Assembly (NCBI RefSeq): GCF_016775155.1 | Contig: NZ_JAEUGD010000058.1 | Location: 1 to 64,000, forward strand | From: Fulvivirga marina | GTDB lineage: Bacteria > Bacteroidota > Bacteroidia > Cytophagales > Cyclobacteriaceae | DNA length: 64,000 nt | Reading direction: 5' to 3' | In this document: positions 17,267-25,574 of the stretch, in pieces | How the letters are laid out: each line of letters begins with the position of its first letter | Position numbering within the stretch: position 1 is the first letter of the stretch | The notes under the pieces: model-generated | What the model was told of the DNA's origin: nothing | What the model saw: the letters and a program-made list of their open reading frames with translations, nothing else | Databases searched by the model: none | Program-made: the position numbers and the translations under genes

Positions 17267-19495
17267 ATGAAAAATCGTAAATCTATTATGGCATGGATAG
17301 TATTTCTATGCCTCTTCAACTATTCTGCGTGGTCGCAAGAGGTCAGCAAACAAGATTATTTTTATGCCACGGTTACCACCGAGGATGCTCGGGATCTGCA
17401 AAAGCAATACCCTAATGAAGTAATCATTTATGAAAGCGTCGACGGCGTAAGTGCAGTAAAAATGACTGTAAACGCTGCTGACCATTTACACCATAATGTA
17501 CTAACTCACGGACCTGGGTATGTTTACATGTCCTCACTCGACAAAGCGGTGCAGTCTATTAAAAAAGCACAAGCCAACAAGTCTTCCAAACAGGCTAAAC
17601 AACTCGCAGTTAATTACACCATAGACCAGGACACTTATGTTAACCAAAGCCTAAACCTGGTAGATAATCTGGAAATCGAAAACACCATTCAGACGTTGGT
17701 AGGCTATGGTACGCGATACCATACATACAGTTCAGCCACACAGTCGGTGGTGGACATCAAAGCCAAGTGGGACAACATGGCTGCCGGAAGAAGTGACATC
17801 TCCACAAGGCTGGTTTATCACTCTTCTACTAACATGCCCTCGGCAGTGCTCACCATTCAGGGTACTACCTACCCGGATGAGTATGTTATCATTGGTGGGC
17901 ATATTGACTCCACCAACCCTTCAAACAACTCCAATGCTCCGGGTGCTGATGATGATGCATCTGGTATAGCTACCATCACTGAAGCCGCCCGCGTATTGAT
18001 CGAGATGGACTTCCGCCCTCAAAGGACCATTGAGATCATGGCCTATGCTGCTGAAGAGGTAGGCCTGAGAGGTTCAGGAGAGATAGCACAAGATTACAGC
18101 ATCAATAATGTAAATGTGATCGGGTATGCTCAATTTGATATGACCAACTACAAAGGGTCTACTTACGATGTGTACCTGATCAATGACCAGTATACTACTC
18201 CTGTACTCAACAATTTCATGATGCAGTTAATGGACCATTACAATGCATCGGGTACACATCAGTTGAGCTACTCTACCACACAATGTAACTATGGCTGCTC
18301 TGACCACGCCAGTTGGGAGGCTGAGGGCTACAATGCCACTTTCCCTTTTGAGGCCAGTTTTAGTGGAAGTAACCCATACATCCATACTTCTTCAGACACC
18401 TATAACCAGGCCCCACTTGCAAATTCGGTACATGCTGCCAAATTTGCTAAACTAGCTCTGGAGTTTTTAATAGAAACAGCAAAAGCTGATGGTGGCACAA
18501 CGCCTACCTGTAATGTACCTTCAGGGTTGTCTTCTTCAAACATCACTACATCTTCAGCCACTGTATCGTGGAGTTCTGCTTCCGGAGCTGCCAGCTATGA
18601 TATCCGATATCGTATAGCCGGAGGTTCATGGGTATCTACCACCAGCAGCAGCACCTCAAAATCATTGAGCGGCCTGACGGTTGATACTAATTATGAATTT
18701 CAGGTAAAATCCATATGCTCAGGACAGGAGTCTGCCTATTCCAGCAGCGCCACTTTCCGCACCTTGAGCAACAATCCGGTAAGCTACTGTGCATCTTCTG
18801 GTAATGATGTAAGCTATGAGTGGATAGAAAATGTAACTGTAGGTAGCCTTAATAATACCAGTTCATCTGATGGCGGATACGCTGACAATACCGGTCAATC
18901 GGTTTCTCTTACTGCCGGAAACACCTATAGTGTGAGCCTTACACCTGGCTTCATGTACTCCAGTTACAGCGAAGTATGGAGAATATGGATTGATTACAAC
19001 CATGATGGGGACTTTACCGACCCAGGCGAGCAGGTATACAGCGGTACCAGTTCATCTACCTCATCAGGGTCATTCACTGTACCTTCGGGAGCTTCATCCG
19101 TGACCACACGTATGAGAGTAAGCATGCGTTACAATAATGCTCCTTCAAGTTGTGGAAGTTTTGACTATGGCGAAGTGGAGGATTATACCGTGACTATCAA
19201 TGGCTCCTTGCTTGCCGCAAAAGGTGGAGAAAAAACTGTAAGAGAAGCTGCCGGCATGAAGATTTTCCCGAACCCGGCCAATACAGAAACCATTGCGCTA
19301 ACCATTGAAGATGGATTTCAAGACGAGGGAGTGGTTAGAATAATGACCATCGACGGTAAAACTCTTGAAACCAAAACCATAATGGAACCCCGTGTAGAAG
19401 TCGATATCAGCAGGCTGCCTGCAGGGCATACCTACATACTGGTTTTTGAGTCAGGAGATGTTAAAAAAACTCAAAGTTTTATAAAACAGCAGTAA
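17267..19495 (+). CDS. Secreted M28 aminopeptidase with FN3, GEVED and T9SS tail
   Basis: 742 residues. Signal peptide to about residue 24 (ending YSAWSQ), then a prodomain, an M28 zinc peptidase domain (about 125-470), a fibronectin type III domain (about 415-500), a GEVED domain (WIDYNHDGDF to GEVEDYTV), and a C-terminal T9SS sorting domain starting at MKIFPNPAN. Metal-binding residues are visible: His212 in GGHIDS, the Asp cluster 228-230 in GADDDASG, Glu263/264, Asp291 and His347 in SDHASW. Predicted to be exported through the T9SS to the surface or medium to release N-terminal amino acids. Monocistronic and followed by a good terminator. Confidence 0.93.
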   Translation: MKNRKSIMAWIVFLCLFNYSAWSQEVSKQDYFYATVTTEDARDLQKQYPNEVIIYESVDGVSAVKMTVNAADHLHHNVLTHGPGYVYMSSLDKAVQSIKKAQANKSSKQAKQLAVNYTIDQDTYVNQSLNLVDNLEIENTIQTLVGYGTRYHTYSSATQSVVDIKAKWDNMAAGRSDISTRLVYHSSTNMPSAVLTIQGTTYPDEYVIIGGHIDSTNPSNNSNAPGADDDASGIATITEAARVLIEMDFRPQRTIEIMAYAAEEVGLRGSGEIAQDYSINNVNVIGYAQFDMTNYKGSTYDVYLINDQYTTPVLNNFMMQLMDHYNASGTHQLSYSTTQCNYGCSDHASWEAEGYNATFPFEASFSGSNPYIHTSSDTYNQAPLANSVHAAKFAKLALEFLIETAKADGGTTPTCNVPSGLSSSNITTSSATVSWSSASGAASYDIRYRIAGGSWVSTTSSSTSKSLSGLTVDTNYEFQVKSICSGQESAYSSSATFRTLSNNPVSYCASSGNDVSYEWIENVTVGSLNNTSSSDGGYADNTGQSVSLTAGNTYSVSLTPGFMYSSYSEVWRIWIDYNHDGDFTDPGEQVYSGTSSSTSSGSFTVPSGASSVTTRMRVSMRYNNAPSSCGSFDYGEVEDYTVTINGSLLAAKGGEKTVREAAGMKIFPNPANTETIALTIEDGFQDEGVVRIMTIDGKTLETKTIMEPRVEVDISRLPAGHTYILVFESGDVKKTQSFIKQQ

Positions 19496-19563
19496 TACTG
19501 AATGTGCAGACAGAATCAACTTTATTTTAGGGGAAAGTAAGGTTCTGCTAAGCACAACAAATG

Positions 19564-19594
19564 AAAGTCACCTCGGTTGGGGTGGCTTTTGTTT
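19564..19594 (+). terminator. Intrinsic terminator after M28 peptidase gene
   Basis: AAAGTCACC (19564-19572) pairs with GGTGGCTTT (19581-19589) with one G-U pair, followed by TTTGTTT. It is about 70 nt after the peptidase stop codon. Confidence 0.75.
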
Positions 19595-19605
19595 GTATTA
19601 ACTTA

Positions 19606-20354
19606 CTATCTCACTCTAACTAGCCCTATGTCACCATTCGACATTCTAACTACTGAATTCAATTGTAAATTCAGGGAATCCGGAATGCTGCTGATCAACC
19701 TGGCAATGTATTCTCGCGGAACACTTTTATCTATATGAAAATTCATACCAGCAAACGGCTGGTCTATGCACATATCATATGTTTGCGTAGCCAATAGTGG
19801 TAAGTCCATAAACTTTATTATGACATCATTAGCTCGAATAAAGGCTGAATCAGGGTATATAGATGCCAAACTATCGTAAAAGTAACTTTTACCAACCTTC
19901 GATGGCCCTACAAACACACTCGTTCCACAACTGTTTGGAAGTGCATCTTCAAATGCATAAGCATCATCATTCACCTCTAAATCTATCCTCAAAGAAGAGT
20001 GGATGTAGCGGTGATCATAAATACAATCTGGCAAATCGGCTTTGATATATTCAACAACTGCAGTATCCAAACTTAACAAAAGTCGATCGCCCCTCAATTC
20101 AAATGAATTTGTATAAAACAAGTCATTAAATGGGAATATATATAATGAGTCGACATCAACTCTCGGCAAAACATAATAGTAATACCCTTCCAATTCATAA
20201 TAATTAGTTAGTGATGAGGTATCATTAATGTCAATAGTATTGAAAAAACCATTGTCAGAATTCAAATGCCATGCCCTGTCAAGCTTTCATTTTGAGCACA
20301 GCTAAATTGCAATAGCGTTATAATTGACAAAAGTATAATAGTGCACAACCTCAT
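19606..20354 (-). pseudogene. Frameshifted secreted P-loop protein gene
   Basis: From 20265 to 19606 an open frame of ~219 codons encodes an unrecognised protein with a Walker-A-like GPSKVGKSYF in its middle. Its only apparent start is a TTG. Immediately upstream, in another frame, an ATG at 20354 begins MRLCTIILLSIITLLQFSCAQNES, a convincing signal peptide that runs into TGA around 20263. Restoring a single base near AGCTT (about 20281-20285) would fuse the signal peptide to the body as ...CAQNES-x-DRAWHLNSDNG. So this is either a recently inactivated gene or a base-calling error in a real exported protein. The P-loop resembles HPr-kinase-type ATP sites only loosely; I do not assign a function. 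Confidence 0.6.
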
Positions 20355-20369
20355 TGTTCAGCAAAGAAT

Positions 20370-20816
20370 TTATGCCAGCTCCAGATCTTTCTTAGACTTT
20401 CTATACAAATACGAATTAAAAATATTCCTCTTGGCAAAACGATAAGGGTTATCGCAATTGACCATTTTGGAAACTACATTTTTATTGACTCCAAAGTACT
20501 CATAAGTAGTACCATCAAGAAACGAAATTTCGAGCAGCAACCCTTTATGCTTAAAGTCGGCTATACCGGTTGTGCTCGTGGTGATACGATAATCTTCCTG
20601 GTTCACTTCCCTGGTTTCCGGTGCTATACTCACTAAGAAGTGATAACCATCGATAATCTTCAGACTCTTTTCTTCAGCAATTGCCTTCTCTGCTTCATCC
20701 TGAAATTTATCCGGGTGCCACTCTTTCACCAGATTTCTATAAGTGGTCTTTAATTGCTTAAGGTCTGTATTTGCATCAGCATTAAACAGCTTCCTGTACT
20801 CATTTATGCGCTTCAT
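20370..20816 (-). CDS. J-domain protein with KTSC domain
   Basis: 148 residues. An N-terminal DnaJ-like J domain (about 4-65) has the essential HPD tripeptide at 34-36 in VKEWHPDKFQ and would stimulate an Hsp70 ATPase. The C-terminal half (about 78-140, ISFLDGTTYEYFGV then NPYRFAKRNIFNSYLYRK) matches the KTSC domain, a small domain of unknown function usually found alone or with lysyl-tRNA-synthetase-like proteins. No glycine/phenylalanine linker or zinc domain is present, so it is not a general DnaJ. The gene sits 15 nt upstream of the frameshifted gene, in the same direction. Confidence 0.85.
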   Translation of the reverse strand: MKRINEYRKLFNADANTDLKQLKTTYRNLVKEWHPDKFQDEAEKAIAEEKSLKIIDGYHFLVSIAPETREVNQEDYRITTSTTGIADFKHKGLLLEISFLDGTTYEYFGVNKNVVSKMVNCDNPYRFAKRNIFNSYLYRKSKKDLELA

Positions 20817-20925
20817 TGCCGTATGGTAAAATTAAGCCACAAAGCTACTGGTAAAATAATCTGAAATAGTGCATCTAAGTATTCTTTATTTTCCGCATTA
20901 GCTTCATATACTCACCATCCCGCCT

Positions 20926-21462
20926 TTACATTCCCGTTTCAAAGCCATCAATGCTGACCCTATTCTTCTCTTTCCAATAATTTCGTATTCGCTCTTCCCC
21001 TTGCTTCTCTGCCCATGACTTTAACTGAGTCCTCTCTTCTTTAAAATCCATAAAGGGAACTGCGGTACCGCAAGAGGTTTGTACCAGATCGACCTCCATT
21101 TCAATGACCTGACGTGCTCCGGCTATTTTAGGAAAAAGGTCTATATGCTGCTGGTATGCTTCGTCACTCTGGTGATAGATTTTTGCAGTGCCATACAACC
21201 TTAGGATCAATGGTTTACCCTCAAAGGCACAGAACATAATGGTCATCCTGCTGTTCTTAATCAAATGAGCAGCGGTTTCGTTACCACTTCCGGTAAGGTT
21301 GAGCCAGAGGACCTTATTCTGCCCCAATACCCTAAAAGTATCCATCCCTTTTGGAGAGACATTTACCCTGCCCTCCTCAGCTGCGGTACCTACAAAAAAG
21401 ATTTTCTGATTGATAATAAACTCTTGTAATTCGGGGGTTATGCTTTCAAGTTGTTTACCCAT
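20926..21462 (-). CDS. Pyridoxamine 5'-phosphate oxidase family protein
   Basis: 178-residue FMN-binding split-barrel protein. The segment FFVGTAAEEGRVNVSPKGMDTFRVLGQNKVLWLNLTGSGNETAAHL is characteristic of the PNPOx-like general stress branch, rather than PdxH itself. Likely binds FMN or F420-like flavin and reduces an unknown small molecule. Monocistronic by spacing (about 110 nt from the J-domain gene). Confidence 0.85.
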   Translation of the reverse strand: MGKQLESITPELQEFIINQKIFFVGTAAEEGRVNVSPKGMDTFRVLGQNKVLWLNLTGSGNETAAHLIKNSRMTIMFCAFEGKPLILRLYGTAKIYHQSDEAYQQHIDLFPKIAGARQVIEMEVDLVQTSCGTAVPFMDFKEERTQLKSWAEKQGEERIRNYWKEKNRVSIDGFETGM

Positions 21463-21896
21463 GATATCTTGGTTTTAGTTAATTGTAACGAGGCTGGTTT
21501 GAAAATAGTTGAGGGATATCGAAGGTTAAAGATCTAGCGAGTAATTAGTGAGGGATGAGTTTGATTTGAGAGATGTATGGCCTCACAAAGCGCTGGACAG
21601 TAAACTAGCTATGGACAAAATACTCTCTTCTACACGGAGAGGGAGTTTTGGCTCTGCTATTTTTTCAATCTCTTTTAATGTGATTTATTAATCATTCATC
21701 CCAACAAACAAGTACAAACCGCAACTAAACCCGTCATCCCTGAATTTTCTTCACAAAACAGCATTTCACTGCTGCATTTGATAAAAATATCAGGGATCCC
21801 CTTGAGCCGAAGCACATAGCTAGTATTTCGTCTTCTACTTCTCAGCGAATGTCTCTCGAAGAGGACTCCACGTCACTCGTCACTTGACGTAATGAC
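21463..21896. other. Gene-poor spacer with dispersed repeats
   Basis: 434 nt without a credible gene. It contains a REP-like palindrome (21731-21800, listed separately) and a 25-nt sequence at 21854-21878 (TCTCGAAGAGGAC then CGTCACTC) that recurs with three changes at 24537-24561. Nothing else was recognised. Confidence 0.6.
21731..21800. repeat. REP-like palindromic repeat, copy A
   Basis: Begins CCGTCATCCCTGAATTTT and ends AAAATATCAGGGATCCCC. ATCCCTGA (21736-21743) pairs with TCAGGGAT (21790-21797), and an inner hairpin CAGCA/TGCTG sits in the loop. A related copy at 25386-25457 keeps the pairing with compensating changes. Confidence 0.65.
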
Positions 21897-23306
21897 CTAT
21901 CTGTTCTCCGAAATCAATTCACCGCCAAAGTCTAACCGATCCGGTTCTATAATTTCTGACAACTGCTTTTGATGTTTTCTGATTACCCTTCGACCTCCCC
22001 TAAAGTTGAATAATGAACTCCTGGAATCATATTGACCTTCATAGTATTCGCTCTGAGTGGTAAAGTACCCTACATAGTCATTGGTTAATCCCAGTATCCA
22101 GGCATTGTCATAGCCGTTTCGTTTACTCAATGCCTTTAACCAAAAGCCCAGCGTAGTCGAGGCTTCCCCCGGCCATGTAAACATTAGTATGTCTCCTATT
22201 CTGGCAATTGAAATTCGAGTATATTGATTCATTAGCCCGGGCATAGGAACCCGTAAAGGCGGAATCCATTTTTTCTTAGCCAGCGTTTTGCGGTTGGCAT
22301 ATTTAAGGGAATAGCCGGGTATGCCCAGCCAGATTTTTTTGCTGGTACTGCTCAGGGTCGGAGCCACAGGGCTCAGGTTTTCCAACGCTGGCATCGCCTG
22401 ACGGGCAAATTCTTCACCGATCCAATGCATTTTTTTATATCCCCGTCTGATTACTCCAACATCTCCCAGGGCACCCTGAAATAATGCAACTGTTGGAGGG
22501 CGTGCATCAGTAGTGTTTTTTGATGCAATCAGTTTTTCCATATTTCTTTCTATAGCTCCTATCACATCGGCGCTATATTTTAAGTTTTCAGGTCCCAAAG
22601 AGCCTCCATGAATGGCAAAATTGACCATTCCTCCAAGCCATTGGCCCTGGCTATTTTGCAACATTAACAGTTGGACCTCCCGGTCTACATAGTCTTTCCT
22701 TCCTTCTCGCCATTTATTCTTTTGCAGGCCCTGAACACTAAAACCAGTCTGATACAACTTTACAGGTTCTTTTTGATCAATTGCCTTTAATACGCTTTCG
22801 TATACTTTATTCACAATATGATCGTAATTCTCCCGCTGAAAAATGTCAGTGGCCACAAACTCCAAAAGTAGTTTACGGCTTACTGTACCCGGGCCAGAAT
22901 GCGTGTGCGTGCCCGAAATAAACAACTGATCGCGCTCAAAGCCGAGAGGTTTAAGTCGTTTACAAAGGCTATTGACAAACCGGTAACTTACCCCGATCAT
23001 ATCCAGACTGATAAAAAGGAGTTGGTGTTTTTCATTTTGAAGAAAGATCACTTTACTTCGAATGGGGTCGAGCAGACCAATGGAAGGTTTGAACATAAAA
23101 CTATGTGGAATATCTCCGCTCCAGTCTTTTTTTTCTAAACGCCTGCTCTCTGAACCATACCCGGCTAATGGAATACCTATTTCAGGCTCCATATCAATAC
23201 TTACGGCACTCCCCATCAGGTCATGCTCCTGAGCCTGACAATGCTGTATGCCTGCCAGATAAAAAATGAAGCATAAGAACCACGTGGATTTGTCTAACCT
23301 ATCCAT
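21897..23306 (-). CDS. Neutral/alkaline ceramidase-like hydrolase, secreted
   Basis: 469 residues from the ATG at 23306, which is preceded by AGGT at good spacing; a TTG at 23327 would add seven residues. N-terminal signal peptide ending near QHCQAQ. The body matches the N-terminal catalytic domain of neutral/alkaline ceramidases: GIPLAGYG near the start, SGTHTHSGPG with the zinc histidines, and the NFAIHGGSLGPENLKYSADVIG segment. Classical enzymes cleave the amide bond of ceramide and are ~650 residues or more; this one lacks most of the C-terminal immunoglobulin-like domain, so substrate is uncertain and could be another amide or glycolipid. Monocistronic, bounded by repeat-rich spacers. 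Confidence 0.82.
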   Translation of the reverse strand: MDRLDKSTWFLCFIFYLAGIQHCQAQEHDLMGSAVSIDMEPEIGIPLAGYGSESRRLEKKDWSGDIPHSFMFKPSIGLLDPIRSKVIFLQNEKHQLLFISLDMIGVSYRFVNSLCKRLKPLGFERDQLFISGTHTHSGPGTVSRKLLLEFVATDIFQRENYDHIVNKVYESVLKAIDQKEPVKLYQTGFSVQGLQKNKWREGRKDYVDREVQLLMLQNSQGQWLGGMVNFAIHGGSLGPENLKYSADVIGAIERNMEKLIASKNTTDARPPTVALFQGALGDVGVIRRGYKKMHWIGEEFARQAMPALENLSPVAPTLSSTSKKIWLGIPGYSLKYANRKTLAKKKWIPPLRVPMPGLMNQYTRISIARIGDILMFTWPGEASTTLGFWLKALSKRNGYDNAWILGLTNDYVGYFTTQSEYYEGQYDSRSSLFNFRGGRRVIRKHQKQLSEIIEPDRLDFGGELISENR

Positions 23307-23690
23307 ACTTACCTCATAAAACAGCAAGTGGCAGCCAAAAATTCTGATTAGGAACCTTAAAAATCAGAAATATTCTTACCACATGAGCTAAGCGCACTAC
23401 CCTACAACCACCTCTTCTGAAGGAGGGCTTAACGTATGTATCTGATAGTGAATAAGTAAGCTCAAAAGACCTCTTTAATTGGGTGTTCGGAGATTTTAAT
23501 TTGTGGAGGGTACAACCTCACCCTGCTTTGGGTATCGGGATTGCTCTTGACCAATGGAGGGGTTCCTTGTAATGAAATCAATTGAAAAACAACCTCAGTC
23601 AATTGAAAATGCCAGAACATACATTAGGCATTATTAGCTTAAAGTGCTTCTTATAATTTGCCAGCATTATTTAACGAAACCAATATTATT
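23307..23690. other. Divergent spacer with dyad and direct repeat
   Basis: 384-nt spacer between two divergent genes. It holds a dyad TTCTGATT (23342-23349) / AATCAGAA (23362-23369) close to the ceramidase-like gene start, and a direct repeat TCAATTGAAAA at 23578-23588 and 23599-23609, exactly 21 bp apart, upstream of the lipoprotein gene. A TATAATTTG at 23652-23660 is one base too long for the usual -7 box. No gene seen. Confidence 0.45.
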
Positions 23691-24338
23691 ATGAAAAAAT
23701 CTATTCAAGTAAAATTATTAGCTGCGTTAATGGTTGCAATGTCACTGTTCAGCTGTGAGGATACTCAGATTGTGGAACCTTTCGCACCCTCAGGCACCAA
23801 AGTTGAACTTCCTAAACCAATGACAATTAAAAGAGGGGATACCAATAGAAGCTTTACAGACGATGGGTATATTGAAGACTTTAAATGTAGCTGGTTTGAA
23901 ACTTATGAGGTGAGTAAACCCTGGCTCAATCAAGTGTTGTACCTTGATGTTGATGCTCCTACCGTGCCGTATTATTTCAGCAACGCCAAAGTATATAGAA
24001 AATATGGAAAGTATTATTCCGCTCTAATACAACCAGGAGGCTTTGTGGCCATGAATTTTGAATATAAAAAGATTTGTGACCGGGTAAACCTTACAATTGG
24101 CACTTGGAATGAAGTCTTCGAACCAGATCATATCTATCCAAAATCCGGATACGACCTATACATCTATCAGTCAGGAGACTGGAAGTTATTCAAGAGTGTT
24201 ACATGTACAAACCCACAGACAACGGGTTTTGATATTCCTCTGGTGTTGTCAGGTATTGCTGTCGCTGTTGTTGCACACCCTGACAATATTGAACCCTTGG
24301 ATCTTTCAGGTCTTTATTTATCAGTGGCAGGTAATTGA
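23691..24338 (+). CDS. Hypothetical lipoprotein
   Basis: 215 residues from the ATG at 23691 (an upstream TTG at 23658 would disrupt the signal peptide). MKKSIQVKLLAALMVAMSLFSC is a lipoprotein signal, so the mature protein starts at Cys22. The body contains many aromatic residues and no recognised domain; the C-terminal part (DLYIYQSGDWKLFKSVTC to LVLSGIAVAVVAHPDN) suggests a beta-rich fold. I do not recognise the family. It stands alone, with a strong hairpin right after its stop codon. Confidence 0.65.
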   Translation: MKKSIQVKLLAALMVAMSLFSCEDTQIVEPFAPSGTKVELPKPMTIKRGDTNRSFTDDGYIEDFKCSWFETYEVSKPWLNQVLYLDVDAPTVPYYFSNAKVYRKYGKYYSALIQPGGFVAMNFEYKKICDRVNLTIGTWNEVFEPDHIYPKSGYDLYIYQSGDWKLFKSVTCTNPQTTGFDIPLVLSGIAVAVVAHPDNIEPLDLSGLYLSVAGN

Positions 24339-24351
24339 TCCATTTCAAATA

Positions 24352-24390
24352 GAGTCTAAAAGCCTATATCATATTTAGGCTTTTAGACTC
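24352..24390. terminator. Strong hairpin after the hypothetical lipoprotein
   Basis: Fifteen-base perfect stem (24352-24366 with 24376-24390, GAGTCTAAAAGCCTA and its complement) and a 9-nt loop, 14 nt past the stop codon. No T run follows on the plus strand, so it may act as an mRNA 3'-end stabiliser as well as a terminator. Confidence 0.6.
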
Positions 24391-24762
24391 CCCACTGGCT
24401 CGGAAGTTTCTTCCGTGATACATAGGAAAGGTAAAGGACACCAGCCTCCCCGCTTGTGCCAGAGAGGGAGTGTGCCTCATCTGGTTAGATAACTAAAACC
24501 TGTCCTACAGACACCTCCCTTCCTTTCAGCAGAGTTTCTCGAAGAGGACCCTGCGTCACTCTAGCAACATTTGCACAAGCAATAAGCAACTCTACGGAGT
24601 TACTACATTTAAATCCAGAGAAAACTGGTATCTGTTAAACGAATCAGGGTTGTATTGGACTTTATGTAGCTTACATTTTTCATTTCTTTTAAAATAAGCA
24701 GAATAAAAGAAATATACTGATCAAAATGCAATACTCGATATTCCAGGGCCAAGTATCATAAA
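24391..24762. other. Non-coding spacer with dispersed repeat fragments
   Basis: 372 nt without a gene. It contains CTGTCCTACAGACACCTCCCT at 24500-24520, which recurs with two differences at 26433-26453, and the second copy of the 25-nt TCTCGAAGAGGAC repeat at 24537-24561 (first copy 21854-21878). Short repeat fragments of this kind suggest accumulated repeat debris. Confidence 0.55.
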
Positions 24763-24803
24763 GGACTCAGCAATTTTATCCTCGGTCTTTTTATTTAAAT
24801 CCG

Positions 24804-24811
24804 TATCTTTG
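24804..24811 (+). promoter_or_regulatory. Promoter -7 box of module copy 1
   Basis: TATCTTTG matches the Bacteroidota -7 consensus TAnnTTTG and lies in a segment that is identical in both module copies. No good -33 TTTG is found at the usual distance. The predicted transcript start would fall around 24816-24820, inside the GCGAAAC element. Confidence 0.5.
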
Positions 24812-24815
24812 AAGT

Positions 24816-24999
24816 GCGAAACTTGTCATAATTATTAACTCAATGGTGCTATTTGTATCTACTTGGCTAAAACAGAAAATCTTGGATAGGCATACGGGTG
24901 AAAGTCCCGAAGACCAATCAAAGCACCGCTTTGACGAGTTTCGCAGTGACCTATCCTATTTTTATTCACCTATTAATCCATTTCATTATGCGAAACTCG
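24816..24999 (+). promoter_or_regulatory. Candidate RNA switch leader, copy 1
   Basis: Three linked segments: GCGAAACTTG (24816-24825) at the predicted transcript start; CGAGTTTCGCA (24935-24945); TGCGAAACTCG (24989-24999) overlapping the ATG of the 87-residue ORF. The middle one is perfectly complementary to the third (11 bp) and complementary to the first with one G-U pair, so the pairings are mutually exclusive. The middle segment lies inside a 73-nt fold: GGATAGG (24884-24890) with CCTATCC (24950-24956), hairpin CGGG/CCCG (24895-24909) and hairpin CAAAGC/GCTTTG (24919-24933). Pairing with the start codon would form a pseudoknot. Function is inferred. Confidence 0.45.
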
Positions 25000-25046
25000 A
25001 ATGGTCCGAAAGCCTTTATCAAAAGCAATTATGCAGAACCTATTGA
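24843..25046 (+). CDS. Hypothetical 67-residue leader ORF, module copy 1
   Basis: Small ORF beginning MVLFVSTWLKQKILDRHTGE. The paralogue at 25598-25801 has exactly the same length and start position. In the shared KILDR segment three codons differ synonymously between copies (AAA/AAG, ATC/ATA, TTG/CTG), a sign of coding selection. Against this, much of the following difference is non-synonymous and two compensating one-base indels change a short stretch. Its 3' end overlaps the next ORF by 59 nt in the +1 frame. No family recognised. A frameshift fusion of the two frames is conceivable. Confidence 0.45.
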   Translation: MVLFVSTWLKQKILDRHTGESPEDQSKHRFDEFRSDLSYFYSPINPFHYAKLEWSESLYQKQLCRTY

Positions 25047-25251
25047 TGGCTCTGAAATTCTCAACACCCTAATCCCTGCCGAGCAGGAATTTATTAGCTG
25101 CATTAAACTTCTTGGGGTTGACGAATTGATCTTTTCATTAAAAATGATTCACAATTTGGCCTTGTATCATACCGAACTAGTTATTGATCAGGAGGAAAAG
25201 AATGCTCTTTTTAATTTAAAGATTCTTTGGGAGGAGTTGCAAAAGCTTTGA
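24988..25251 (+). CDS. Hypothetical 87-residue protein, module copy 1
   Basis: Starts at MRNSNGPKAF; a longer in-frame start at 24898 is unlikely, since the second copy starts at the same relative ATG. The conserved core is EPIDGSEILNTL, then EFISCIKLLGVDELIFSLKM and ALYHTELVIDQEEKNALFNL, predicted mainly helical and acidic. Differences from copy 2 in this core are mostly synonymous, supporting a real protein. No known family. The ATG is embedded in the segment complementary to 24935-24945, so translation may be controlled by the leader. Confidence 0.65.
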   Translation: MRNSNGPKAFIKSNYAEPIDGSEILNTLIPAEQEFISCIKLLGVDELIFSLKMIHNLALYHTELVIDQEEKNALFNLKILWEELQKL

Positions 25252-25258
25252 TTTTTAT

Positions 25259-25285
25259 GGGGCTGTTCTTGGGGATGGCCCTTTG
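25259..25285 (+). terminator. Terminator-like hairpin, module copy 1
   Basis: GGGGCTGT (25259-25266) pairs with ATGGCCCT (25275-25282), including G-U pairs, followed by TTTG. The same hairpin closes module copy 2. Confidence 0.5.
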
Positions 25286-25521
25286 TTTAATTTGCTAAAG
25301 GGTCCAATGGATGCTTACGCCAGAGAGGGGGAATACCCTTCTATTTTTACATCACTCCAAAATAATAGCGCCCGACCCAAAAAAAACCGTCATTCCTGAA
25401 TTTTCGAGTACGAGCGTGTTTTATGCAGGTATGTAATGAAAATATCAGGAATCTCCCCGACTCGGGGGATATGGCTCGACTTTTACTGACATTAACCATT
25501 CGAATAAGGCATTCCCTGTCA
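25286..25521. other. Spacer between the module copies
   Basis: 236 nt without a gene, mostly occupied by the second copy of the REP-like palindrome (25386-25457) and an adjoining short hairpin CCCCGA-C-TCGGGG at about 25453-25466. Confidence 0.55.
25386..25457. repeat. REP-like palindromic repeat, copy B
   Basis: Begins CCGTCATTCCTGAATTTTC and ends AAAATATCAGGAATCTCCCC. ATTCCTGA (25391-25398) pairs with TCAGGAAT (25444-25451). Copy A at 21731 has ATCCCTGA/TCAGGGAT, so one base pair changed on both sides. Confidence 0.65.
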
Positions 25522-25574
25522 GGACTCTGCAATTTAATCCTCGGTCTTTTTATTTAAATCCGTATCTTTGAAAC

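Larger units (their letters stand above)
24763..25285 (+). repeat. Tandem module, copy 1
   Basis: 523-bp unit repeated in the same orientation at 25522-26042. Order in each: 45-bp nearly identical upstream segment with the promoter box TATCTTTG, a diverged 5' segment, a 73-nt foldable element, two overlapping small ORFs and a terminator-like hairpin. Identity is highest in the promoter, the 73-nt element and the second ORF; the transcript 5' segment and the first 11 codons of the first ORF are diverged. No transposase or terminal inverted repeat is present. Confidence 0.85.

Noticed and set aside
24884-24956. The 73-nt element with a 7-bp closing stem looks like a tRNA or tRNA-like RNA.
   Set aside because: Length and acceptor-like stem fit, and TTTCGC resembles a T loop, but no T stem can form (bases before and after do not pair in either copy), the anticodon arm has a 3-nt loop, and the D-arm spacing is wrong.
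24898-24987. Extended N terminus of the 87-residue protein of copy 1 (start at 24898).
   Set aside because: Copy 2 has no equivalent in-frame extension, and the extension would cover the structured element.
24816-25251. Group II intron fragment, suggested by GTGCG at 24814, a GGTGAAAGTCCC-like hairpin and guide-like pairing.
   Set aside because: No reverse transcriptase, no recognisable domain V or 3' AY boundary, and copy 2 lacks the GTGCG start.
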